From Saprospiraceae bacterium (GTDB lineage Bacteria; Bacteroidota; Bacteroidia; Chitinophagales; Saprospiraceae), in assembly GCA_016710265.1 (NCBI GenBank), contig JADJJL010000007.1, positions 832,117 to 896,116 of the forward strand: DNA of 64,000 nucleotides. Reading direction: 5' to 3'. Under the pieces are notes generated by a model, which saw only the letters and a program-made list of their open reading frames with translations, did not search any database and had not been told where the DNA came from. Position numbers and translations under genes: made by a program. Shown here piece after piece: positions 35,835-43,667 of the stretch. Positions within the stretch are counted from its first letter, which is position 1; the number at the start of each line of letters is the position of its first letter.

Positions 35835-36361
35835 ATTCTTAAAAATGTGATAAGTTCCTTTTTTTGCTTGGAATTTTGTGTTCTATTTTGCTCAATGTCA
35901 GCTGACTTGTTTTGTAAAAGGGTTTGTGAATTCGTTTGATGTTGACCTGGTTCAGATAAATTCGCTTGATTTCTTAGCCCTACAGAGGAAAGAATCTGCA
36001 TTGTTTTAGCTTTTTCAGTATCTAATGTATCTTTAATTTGACCTTCCATTAGCTTTGATTCTAAATGGTTTTGGTCTTCTGTAAAATTAGAATTTTGTCC
36101 GATGTCAACGTTCTCTGATTTATGTTCGTGATGCTTTACAATGGTTGACTCTTTTATTGCCTTTTGATTCAAAAAAAAGATGACCAATGGGGAACCGATT
36201 ACAAATGGAATCCACAACCACCACAATAAAAATCTTCGCTTCTTTTTTTCTGGAAGCTTTGGTTCAAGATTGCTCCAAAATTTATCCAAATCCAATTCAG
36301 AAGGATATTTTTGCATTAGATCTTTGACCTTTTTATCAAACTTATTTTCCATAATATTCAA
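35747..36361 (-). CDS. anti-sigma-like membrane protein, N-terminal half, ends after frameshift
   Basis: A 204-aa frame (or 201 aa from ATG 36352). Residues 1-43 are cytoplasmic (LDKFWSNLEPKLPEKKKRR, like the PEYIWENVKPHLPKKRR region of the paralogue), 44-64 a membrane helix (LLWWLWIPFVIGSPLVIFFL), then a polar linker. From about residue 169 the composition changes to an Ile/Lys/Arg-rich tail that looks non-selected. The switch coincides with CAA-AAA-AAG, an A_AAA_AAG slippery heptamer. It overlaps the upstream sigma gene stop by 20 nt, so it is the sigma factor's partner. Confidence 0.7.
   Translation of the reverse strand: MNIMENKFDKKVKDLMQKYPSELDLDKFWSNLEPKLPEKKKRRFLLWWLWIPFVIGSPLVIFFLNQKAIKESTIVKHHEHKSENVDIGQNSNFTEDQNHLESKLMEGQIKDTLDTEKAKTMQILSSVGLRNQANLSEPGQHQTNSQTLLQNKSADIEQNRTQNSKQKKELITFLRMCMMQIIIICRSKVKIKSKIPPRIRMKIL
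35858..35864 (-). promoter_or_regulatory. candidate -1 ribosomal frameshift site A_AAA_AAG
   Basis: Read on the minus strand, the zero-frame codons are CAA AAA AAG GAA, giving the X_XXY_YYZ heptamer A_AAA_AAG used in E. coli dnaX. After a -1 slip the next codon is GGA and the frame joins the barrel-encoding frame without a stop. No strong downstream stem or upstream SD-like enhancer is evident to me. Confidence 0.45.
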
Positions 36362-36896
36362 TTTTTTGTGCAGATATCATCTGCATTAACACCTGCCTAG
36401 CCCTAAAAAGATAAGATCTAGAACTATTGATGTTGATTCCTAAAATTTCCGAAATCTCATCATGCGAATAACCATCAATGACGAAAAGATTAAATACTTT
36501 TTGATAAGGATCCTCTAAAGTTTGAATCAGGCTAATTATTTGCTCACAGTCTATGTTTTGATTTATGTGATCTAAATCAAGAATATGATCTGTATCAATT
36601 TCAGAAAGTGATTGGACACCATTCAGATGTTTTTTATTCGATTTGAATTGACGGATGCTGGTGTGAATCATGATGGTTCGCATCCAAGTATAGAGTTTTC
36701 CTCTTTGTAGATCAAATTGATGGAGATTTTGAAAAATATTGATAAAGCCTTCTTGAAGGCAATCTTCTGCAAAATGGTCGTTGTGTGCGTATCGCCTGAT
36801 CACAGAAAGAAGAGCTGGTGCATAGTTATACACCAGCTCTTTCTGTGCGCTGCGGTCATTTTGCAGACATTGTTCGATCAATTTTTTCTCGTCCAA
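36342..36896 (-). CDS. ECF-type RNA polymerase sigma-70 factor
   Basis: A 184-aa ECF sigma factor: region 2 (FAEDCLQEGFINIFQNLHQF, then TWMRTIMIHTSIRQF) and region 4 (GYSHDEISEILGININSSRS helix-turn-helix). It resembles the factor at 9693 throughout (QEGFINIFQNLHQ versus QDGFIKIFQNLHQ). It overlaps the downstream anti-sigma-like gene, so both loci share one layout. An 11-bp perfect coding hairpin lies near the 5' end of the message (36810-36841). Confidence 0.92.
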   Translation of the reverse strand: MDEKKLIEQCLQNDRSAQKELVYNYAPALLSVIRRYAHNDHFAEDCLQEGFINIFQNLHQFDLQRGKLYTWMRTIMIHTSIRQFKSNKKHLNGVQSLSEIDTDHILDLDHINQNIDCEQIISLIQTLEDPYQKVFNLFVIDGYSHDEISEILGININSSRSYLFRARQVLMQMISAQKIEYYGK

Positions 36897-36917
36897 AATT
36901 TCAATCTATTAAAGCAT

Positions 36918-38663
36918 TTAATTTCTGAGAATGCTAAACTCCCCACTAAAATTTATATTTCCCTGAGGTCCTAATGCATCTAAGTTTAGCAATGATCCGC
37001 TAAAAGTACCTTTTATTTGTCCTCCCTGAGGACCTATATGAATAATTTGGTAGTTTACGGTATTACAATTTGAAGCACAATAAAGGGCCACATTGGGTAG
37101 ATATTGATTCAAAGAGATAGAATTTGGATTTCCGGCTGATTGAGAAATATCCAGAATATTCATCCTAAAGTGAGTGGAATCAGGACCAAAAGCAAATATT
37201 TGTATTGGTCCGGGAGCAGAACCGTCAACATAAGCACTGTACAAATTATCTTTTCCTAAACAATTTATTCTAACAAAGTCCTTCAACTCTTCACAAACTT
37301 TAATCTCTCCGAGATCAACAATAGATTGATTATTGACATCAAAATCAACATCCGTTTTTTCCTTTAAGTTTGTGATATCGACTATTTTCAAATGATAGGC
37401 AACAGTGCCACAATAACTCATAAAAGTATTTATATTTCCATTTGCATCTAGAGGAATGTAAATCATAGATTTGGTCTGTTTCTCTGTTAAATTTACATAA
37501 TTATTGGAGACGGCTTGGTTATTACAGTCAACGGCTTGAAGCAACAAATTGAAAGTTTTAATATTCGGTACCAAGACATCACCCAAATCAAGATCAATGT
37601 TTTGGGACTGGAAAGTTTTTATGATGGATGAATTGCATTCTAACCCGACCATTTCAAAACTTGTGTTAGCAGGAATTTTTCCTTCAAAAGTTCCGTCGTT
37701 GTTTGTTGCGCCACTTCCATGACCCCATTGGGTAAGATCAAGAATATCGAATCCAAATCCAGAAAGTGGATTTCCTAATTCGTCGACCAATCTAAACTTT
37801 AGATTAATTGCCTTAAAAGGAAAATCCCAATTCCAAAATGTAAAGTGAGCTGCATTACCAACATAGTAGGATCCATTGACTTTAGCCTTTCCTTCTTCTA
37901 TCCAGCTTCCTTTTGTTTGATCAAAATACCACAATGGAATGAATTCTTCTGCTTTGGATTGAAGTGATGAGGGAATGGGAACTTTCATTTCGGCGGGGAG
38001 ATTTGGATTTAATTTTAATGGATTACCCATTTCATCTTCTAATTCGACTTTTAGCATTCCAATGGTACGGAGGACAACATACTTTCCATCTTTATCCCTT
38101 CCAGTGAGATTTCCAGGCATCTCGGATAAAGTTTGATCAGCCAATGGATCCAGGTAATATGTATACACTCTGACACTACCTGAATATGGCTGAGAATTTT
38201 CATTCTGAAAACTATTTGCCTGAAAAATCACTGAAGCATTTCCATTGCTTTCGACAGGACCTCCCTGGGCAGACTGAATGGTTTTTGTCAAACTTCTTTT
38301 TATGAGCCGTGTTTCCAAATTGACTACCTGACCTTTTACCGGAATTACCGTACGATAAACTTCGAAGTAAGATGATTTTTTAAATTTGATATGTGCACCT
38401 TGTTTATTCATCAACTGATCCTTAAGCAGAAAAACACCATTTTTATCAGTCAAAACGCTGGTACGGTCAAAACTCACTTCCACGTTTTCAAGAGGGTTCC
38501 CCGAGGGATCAAAAACCCGACCAAAAACACCTGATGAGACAAGGACTGGGCGATCGTTGCCGTCCGATATGATGGAGTCTTGATTTTCACGACATTGAAA
38601 GAAAATCAAACAATGGAACAAACAGATAAAAAACAAATTTCTTTTATTAATTTGGTAAAACAT
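36918..38663 (-). CDS. large lipoprotein with carboxypeptidase-regulatory-like domain
   Basis: A 581-aa protein with a signal peptide and lipobox (FICLFHCLIFFQC, Cys 24). Residues about 46-115 form a CarboxypepD_reg-like beta sandwich (GVFGRVFDPSGNPLENVEVS). The rest has further beta-sandwich repeats (FRLVDELGNPLSGFGFDI) with no catalytic motif. Ends in GSLLNLDALGPQGNINFSG. It is 21 nt upstream of the second sigma factor in the same direction, so it may be co-transcribed. Surface or periplasmic location is likely; function unknown. Confidence 0.75.
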   Translation of the reverse strand: MFYQINKRNLFFICLFHCLIFFQCRENQDSIISDGNDRPVLVSSGVFGRVFDPSGNPLENVEVSFDRTSVLTDKNGVFLLKDQLMNKQGAHIKFKKSSYFEVYRTVIPVKGQVVNLETRLIKRSLTKTIQSAQGGPVESNGNASVIFQANSFQNENSQPYSGSVRVYTYYLDPLADQTLSEMPGNLTGRDKDGKYVVLRTIGMLKVELEDEMGNPLKLNPNLPAEMKVPIPSSLQSKAEEFIPLWYFDQTKGSWIEEGKAKVNGSYYVGNAAHFTFWNWDFPFKAINLKFRLVDELGNPLSGFGFDILDLTQWGHGSGATNNDGTFEGKIPANTSFEMVGLECNSSIIKTFQSQNIDLDLGDVLVPNIKTFNLLLQAVDCNNQAVSNNYVNLTEKQTKSMIYIPLDANGNINTFMSYCGTVAYHLKIVDITNLKEKTDVDFDVNNQSIVDLGEIKVCEELKDFVRINCLGKDNLYSAYVDGSAPGPIQIFAFGPDSTHFRMNILDISQSAGNPNSISLNQYLPNVALYCASNCNTVNYQIIHIGPQGGQIKGTFSGSLLNLDALGPQGNINFSGEFSILRN

Positions 38664-38943
38664 GATATAACTATTTAATTCATTTTCAAATAAATATCTC
38701 TTCCGGAAATAAGATTATCATCGATATATAGACATCAAGCTGACAAGCCGTTGCACAAATTGAAATATTTTTTAGAAACACTGGAAATAGTTTTAAAAAA
38801 TGATCTGCTGCAAATAAAAAATGACTCGTTAGATTTTACTCTAGATTAAACTGAAACTTGGTAATTAGCACTCTTTATCAATTTTAACTTCATTCCAAAC
38901 ACACTGATACATTTTATAATACATTGGTCCATCCTCGCGCTTC
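38664..38943. other. intergenic, nothing recognised
   Basis: AT-rich stretch between the lipoprotein start at 38663 and the palindrome array. I found no credible reading frame, hairpin or repeat. Confidence 0.4.
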
Positions 38944-39251
38944 ACCCCAGCTTATAGGCAGGGGTTCGCTTATTGGATACTTATTTGAATAAGTTGATTT
39001 TGTAATTCTGGTTTACCAATGGGGCTAAAGCCCCTCTATACCCAGCATGCTTCACCCCAGCCTAAAGGCTGGGGTTCGCAAATTCCTCTTCATCACATCT
39101 AGTAACGCACCAACCTCCAACCGCATGCATATCGTGAGCTTAGCAGATTATGGGTAACGGGGCTTTAGCCCCACAGTATAACACCTCCATCTCTAACCCC
39201 ATGCTTCATCGTGGGGTTAGGAGATACAAGGAATTAATGGGCTTTATCCCC
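38944..39251. repeat. array of short GC-rich palindromes (GGGGCTTTAGCCCC type)
   Basis: Six related palindromes occur in 308 bp: 38944-38965 (imperfect), 39021-39034 (GGGGCTAAAGCCCC), 39054-39075 (ACCCCAGCC / GGCTGGGGT, perfect 9-bp arms), 39159-39172 (GGGGCTTTAGCCCC), 39196-39217 (AACCCC / GGGGTT) and 39239-39251 (imperfect). Short shared words such as TTCACCCCAGC and GGGGTTCGC join them. This is REP-like DNA in an otherwise AT-rich 600-bp gene-free stretch. No REP-associated transposase is in the window. Confidence 0.75.
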
Positions 39252-39266
39252 AGCATAATTCGTAAA

Positions 39267-39944
39267 TCAATACGATGTATACTCTGACACATCCCTGATA
39301 CTATACAACACGGTTGCTAAAATCTGATTAATTTTCATTCTTCTAATATCATTCTGAAGTATAACCTCTATTACTCTAAATTTTTTTGCATTAATAAGAG
39401 TTAGCCTAAAATAACCGCTTTCTTCCATCATATGGAAATAGTATTTATAAAGTATACAATCATCATTAATAGTTTCACTAATATAAATCTGATTATTATC
39501 AAATGAATATACATTCTTTATTATTTCCATTCCCCACATTCCTGTTATTGGAAAATAGGGTTCATTTTTGTACTCAAAAATTAAATAGGACAATCGCAAT
39601 TTATCATCATTACTGTTGCAACTAACACCAGTTACAAAGTGGACAGAATCTTCACGATTGTAAGCATAGGAAACTCTTAAATCATGCATAAATTCAGAAG
39701 GAATATATAAATTAGCACTGTCACTTTTCAAACTGTCCACCTTAAATCTGAATGATATATAACCATTATCAATTTTATCCATCTTTTGAATCAAGGAATC
39801 ACACTTGTAACAATGGCCTATAGAATCTATGTCATATTTCTCCATTGATGGAAAATATGTATTACATTTCTTATCTGGTTGATTACAAGAAATCAAAATT
39901 ACTAATAACCAAAAGGGAAAAATTAATTTAAATGATGTAAGCAT
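39267..39944 (-). CDS. hypothetical lipoprotein
   Basis: A 225-aa protein with a signal peptide ending at a lipobox (WLLVILISC, Cys 20). The mature part has a GHCYKCDSLIQK pair of cysteines and alternates charged and hydrophobic residues without a recognised domain. It is AT-rich and isolated between the palindrome array and a gene relic, in what looks like an accessory stretch. Confidence 0.65.
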   Translation of the reverse strand: MLTSFKLIFPFWLLVILISCNQPDKKCNTYFPSMEKYDIDSIGHCYKCDSLIQKMDKIDNGYISFRFKVDSLKSDSANLYIPSEFMHDLRVSYAYNREDSVHFVTGVSCNSNDDKLRLSYLIFEYKNEPYFPITGMWGMEIIKNVYSFDNNQIYISETINDDCILYKYYFHMMEESGYFRLTLINAKKFRVIEVILQNDIRRMKINQILATVLYSIRDVSEYTSY

Positions 39945-40010
39945 AAGTTTTGGCTTGGATAAATATTGTAATTATAACACGATATTGCATAATCAAATTA
40001 TTCAATCTTT

Positions 40011-40086
40011 AGTGTCTCGCCATCCTAATATACTTCACGATCAACATTTACAAAATTCTCTATTCACTAATTAAAAAGTATTCATA
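40011..40086 (+). pseudogene. decayed remnant of a four-helix-bundle (S23 family) gene
   Basis: The DNA (AGTGTCTCGCCATCCTAATA, then ATACTTCACGATCAACA, ending ATTAAAAAGTATTCATAAT) lines up with the 3' part of the truncated gene at 34386-34616, with several substitutions and an internal deletion of about 45 bp. The last 20 bases before the stop are identical in both. Confidence 0.65.
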
Positions 40087-40112
40087 ATCTAGTTTTCATA
40101 AAGGAAACTATA

Positions 40113-40688
40113 TCAATATTGGTATTCCGGATAAATTGAATCCAATTTTACAATATGAATATTACCCAAAAAATGAATTAATTGTTTGCAAGATTTTCGC
40201 TCATCAGCTATAGTAGAATTTTGCAATCGAAAATAGACTGACCAGTTTTCTATAAGATTATTGTACTCTCCAAGATAACTAAATTTCAAACTAACAGTAT
40301 CCTGTAAATGATAGATAATATATTTTTTCCTATTCTTTAAATCAATTATAGTGGAATCTATAATTTTATTTGCTGGATAAGGTTTTAGGAATGTATATAT
40401 AACTGAACTCTTAAGATCTGATTTGTCATACATGGCTTTACTTTCAAAATCAAGCAACAGTTTGAAATCCTTAAAATCAGTATTGTAAAAATTAAGAGTT
40501 TTAGTATAACGTCCAGATATTAATGCATATATTTCATTAATAGGAATTCCATAAATTGAAGAGTCTAAATTAACATCCCAATTTAAGCCTTTTGCTTTAA
40601 TTAAATTTACTTTATACGCATTTTTTGTTAAATCTGCTGTGCAGGACTGAATAAGCAAATAGATTAGAATAATAAATGAATACTTCAT
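40113..40688 (-). CDS. hypothetical lipoprotein
   Basis: About 191 aa from ATG 40688, chosen because MKYSFIILIYLLIQSC forms a short standard lipoprotein signal (Cys 16); the frame extends 8 codons further. The mature part is Lys/Asp/Tyr-rich with no recognised domain. It has one downstream cysteine. Isolated minus-strand gene in an AT-rich region. Confidence 0.65.
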   Translation of the reverse strand: MKYSFIILIYLLIQSCTADLTKNAYKVNLIKAKGLNWDVNLDSSIYGIPINEIYALISGRYTKTLNFYNTDFKDFKLLLDFESKAMYDKSDLKSSVIYTFLKPYPANKIIDSTIIDLKNRKKYIIYHLQDTVSLKFSYLGEYNNLIENWSVYFRLQNSTIADERKSCKQLIHFLGNIHIVKLDSIYPEYQY

Positions 40689-40914
40689 AATTTGTGGATT
40701 ATATACACCCAAGAATTCAAATAGATCAACTGGTCTACCAATATATTAATTACTATATAAACTCCCTCAAACATAAATTTATCTGGCATAAAGTATATTC
40801 CTGCTCAAAAATAAGCATATAACGGAAAACAACCCTATGATTATTATATTCCTAGAAATGTACAATTTGTTATTTGGGACAAAATCCATAATTTTACGTC
40901 ATTAATCTGTTGAT

Positions 40915-41598
40915 ATGAAATATTACTATTTTGATTTTGATTGGGACAATTTTCCCAATGGATCTGGAATTGATACTATTGGTGGTGAACTTCTAGAAAA
41001 TGTAGAATTAAAGGATAAATTCTGGGCTCATTTTACTAAAAGGTTGGTAATAGGTTATCCTCAATCAATTCCTATATTTAATTTTCTGGAATATATGAAG
41101 GGTAAGAAATTCTTAGCACAAGATTATATGGATAATTTATTCCATTTTGGACTAGTTATCAGTGATAAGTTGAAAATAATTATTGAAAGTTCTTATCTTT
41201 CTAGTCATTTATTTGAACCGGTAGTAATCAAATTTAAAGAAAAATTAATAGAAGACTATTGGTTTTTTTGTTTGACTGAATCCAATATTGATGCAATTAA
41301 TTATGAAAAAAGTTATTTCTTTATTCCCAATAATTATGAATCAGTTCCTAAACGAAATTTATATAAGGAAAATTTAGTAAAATTTTCTAATAGTAATGAA
41401 TTATATACTAGCACGAATTCGACAATTCATGGATTAAGTGCCTATAGCATAAAAATTTTAGAATCAAAGAAATTTGATATTTTAAATCTAGGAACTTTGA
41501 TTGAACATTATTATTTGTTTTCAGAAGAGTTGGTGGAAGTAATCCAAGATGCAAATATAACTAATTTGGTATTTAAGGAATTCGAACATATACAATAA
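40915..41598 (+). CDS. immunity-protein-like protein (DUF1629/Imm11-like, tentative)
   Basis: A 227-aa soluble protein without signal peptide. The central layout VISDKLKIIIES, then a short variable loop, then DYWFFCLTESNIDAINYEKS resembles DUF1629-type immunity proteins, where 'lvSekl' and 'iDyekS' runs occur in the same order. Such proteins neutralise polymorphic toxins in the cytoplasm. It converges on a minus-strand fragment (41604-41843) that could be the end of a lost toxin gene. Very AT-rich. Assignment is by eye and uncertain. Confidence 0.5.
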   Translation: MKYYYFDFDWDNFPNGSGIDTIGGELLENVELKDKFWAHFTKRLVIGYPQSIPIFNFLEYMKGKKFLAQDYMDNLFHFGLVISDKLKIIIESSYLSSHLFEPVVIKFKEKLIEDYWFFCLTESNIDAINYEKSYFFIPNNYESVPKRNLYKENLVKFSNSNELYTSTNSTIHGLSAYSIKILESKKFDILNLGTLIEHYYLFSEELVEVIQDANITNLVFKEFEHIQ

Positions 41599-41603
41599 AT
41601 ATT

Positions 41604-41843
41604 TTCTTTTGTTAATAAAGCTCCTCTAATCAATTTATCCCAAACATCGTTAAAACTTTTGGTTTCTCCGGGTAATTTTGCTACCTGCCCTTCGAGACTT
41701 ATAATGGTAGCTTCAGACAAGTATTTTGTATAGCTTGGATATGCCCCAATATGAAAGGCATCTTCTCCTATCCTTGTGGCTGTATACGTTAAGTTTTCTA
41801 CATTGTTATACTTACTTCCTGAAACCTCTCCCCTTACCCATCC
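41604..41843 (-). pseudogene. truncated gene fragment abutting gldB, possible toxin C-terminus
   Basis: A minus-strand frame, in a different frame from gldB, opens right at the gldB stop and reads GWVRGEVSGSKYNN, later RIGEDAFHIGAYPSYTKYL and SFNDVWDKLIRGALL, before running into the antisense of the gene ending at 41598. The text looks like real protein, but there is no start region and no natural end. I interpret it as the remainder of a larger gene cut on both sides. The neighbouring immunity-like gene makes a polymorphic toxin possible; not recognised directly. Confidence 0.5.
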
Positions 41844-42880
41844 TTAGGCTTAAACTTACTCAACTCCAATATCTTTTGGCTGTCGGTTTCTTTGATTAAA
41901 TCAGGAAGTTTGGTGGCAGGGTTTCTGCGCATGTAGGATTCTATGATGTAATAACCGATGTAGGTGCCTGTTTGGCCGGGAGCCAATGAAGGCATCCCCG
42001 GAGAATCGGGGTTGGGATGAATGTACTTCTGAATTTTGCTGGAGTTGTTTTCAAACAATAAATTTTCTCCGGTGAAATAAGACCAAATGGCTCTCCGGTT
42101 TTCGTTGCACCATTTTATTTCTTTGGAAGAATATTCAAACAAAACGGAATCTTGAATTTCCGGAATGATGCGCGATAAAATATATTGCCGCTTACCGCGG
42201 TGTATAATGTAATCCAATAATTTATCTCCGGGCTCAGCACCCAATTTATCTTCCACCCAAATTTCCCATGTTTTTTTCAACATATGATCTTTGTTAAAAG
42301 TCCGGGTTAGATAATTGGAAAAAGCAGGATTGCTTGGATCAATCGTGCTGTAATTATACTCAGGTCCTATAAAAAAATCAAGGCCTATGCCGAGTCCATC
42401 TTTTTTATCTTCATCTTCAAAAATAAAATTTCCCACATTAAATCCACTGATCAATGTATAAAAATTGGGAGTTTGAAATTCTGGAAAATAATATTTACAA
42501 AGTCCACAGCTCTGAGCTAGCTCTTCTTCCAACCACAGCAAATTTCTGTATTTGGCATTTGTCATGTCCAGCAATTCGTAAGATCTCCGGTCTCTAAAAA
42601 AATTGGCAGCTCTGCTGATAAATATCGGTTCCAGACTATCTACGTTTTTGGTCCAATTTAGAATACCCTCAAAAAAGATCCTGCTCATGCCTGGATATTT
42701 TCTAATCAGCCTCTCAAGTGAGTACTCCAATCGAAAAGTATCGACCGCAAAAAGTTCTTGTTCAAATCGCCCAATTTTGACGCTTGGATTCAAACCCGGA
42801 TCAAAATCCTTGGGAATTCGCTGTTCTGCGGGTTGGCAGGATATAATAAAAAAAACAATAAAAACTATTATGTGTTGCAT
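41834..42880 (-). CDS. gldB: gliding motility lipoprotein GldB
   Basis: A 348-aa lipoprotein (Cys 15 in VFFIISC) with the GldB pattern: early KIGRFEQELFAVD, central LGIGLDFFIGPEYNY, the I-I-H-R-G-K-R-Q-Y region, and C-terminal WCNENRRAIWSYF followed by APGQTGTYIGYYIIESYM. The family is found in gliding and type IX secreting Bacteroidota, where GldB is needed for motility, probably at the periplasmic face of the envelope. It is divergent from the PorT-like barrel gene, and both are linked to T9SS biology, which fits the T9SS-tagged adhesins in this window. Confidence 0.88.
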   Translation of the reverse strand: MQHIIVFIVFFIISCQPAEQRIPKDFDPGLNPSVKIGRFEQELFAVDTFRLEYSLERLIRKYPGMSRIFFEGILNWTKNVDSLEPIFISRAANFFRDRRSYELLDMTNAKYRNLLWLEEELAQSCGLCKYYFPEFQTPNFYTLISGFNVGNFIFEDEDKKDGLGIGLDFFIGPEYNYSTIDPSNPAFSNYLTRTFNKDHMLKKTWEIWVEDKLGAEPGDKLLDYIIHRGKRQYILSRIIPEIQDSVLFEYSSKEIKWCNENRRAIWSYFTGENLLFENNSSKIQKYIHPNPDSPGMPSLAPGQTGTYIGYYIIESYMRRNPATKLPDLIKETDSQKILELSKFKPKDG

Positions 42881-42923
42881 TGATATCGTTTACAATTAGA
42901 TTTTAAAACTTCAAAATTAAGCC

Positions 42924-43653
42924 ATGACTCCAAATTTTTTTAAAAATTACCTCATTTTATTATTTGTTGCCCCTTTTCTGCTCAATGCGCAAGACCAATT
43001 TGATCTGCTGGACGTGGCATTGGTAACAGGACCATCGATCAGTTGGATGCACACTGACAACAATACCATAAGCTCTGATGGCATTCAATTATCCTATAAA
43101 ATCCACGCCATCGCTGATTTTGCGCTGAACGAGCGATTTAGCATTACCGCAGGTGCAGGCCTTTCCCTGGGAATGGGCGGGCATTTAAAATACCAAACCG
43201 GAGGAAATCTTTGGTCTGAATCTACCTTGAACATTCCTCGCGGAGACTCATTGCCTGATGGTGTGAGACTTGGGTATGGTGTCAATTATTTAGATTTTCC
43301 TGTAGGATTTCGAATGAAAACAAACCAATTTGGAAAATTTAGATTTTATGCCCAAGTCCCTGAACTCATCTTAGGCATTCGTACCAGGGCAAAAGGTACC
43401 ATCGAAGGCGAAGGCGTCAATACCTCCAAAGAACAAATAAAAAGCCAAGTGGGATTTTTTCAACTGGCCTGGGCTCTTGGAGCCGGCACAGATTTTTACC
43501 TTTCTGATAAACTAACCCTTACAGGTGGATTCAGATTTTTCCAAACCCTTTCAGATGTAACAGATGATTCCGGGATATTACAGAACTGGTGACAAAGAAA
43601 ATTCAAAAGCTTACATCAACAACATTGACTTTAGGGTAGGAATAATTTTCTAA
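42924..43653 (+). CDS. PorT-like outer membrane beta-barrel protein, 3' end frameshifted
   Basis: Zero frame runs 42924-43592 (222 aa): signal peptide (YLILLFVAPFLLNA), then alternating strands (HAIADFALNERFSITAGAG, LGYGVNYLDFPVGFRMKTN, FRFYAQVPELILGIRTRAKG), as in PorT/SprT-like barrels of the T9SS. After the GGG at 43572-43574 the +1 frame continues as GYYRTGDKENSKAYI and ends NIDFRVGIIF at 43653. That segment has the final strand and terminal Phe expected for a barrel, so one extra G appears to have broken the gene or the assembly. gldB lies divergently upstream. Confidence 0.7.
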
Positions 43654-43667
43654 TTACCTTCGCGTTC

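Noticed and set aside
41511..41720. 69-aa minus-strand frame as an independent gene
   Set aside because: Its first half belongs to the longer fragment opening at 41843 and its second half is antisense of the plus-strand gene.
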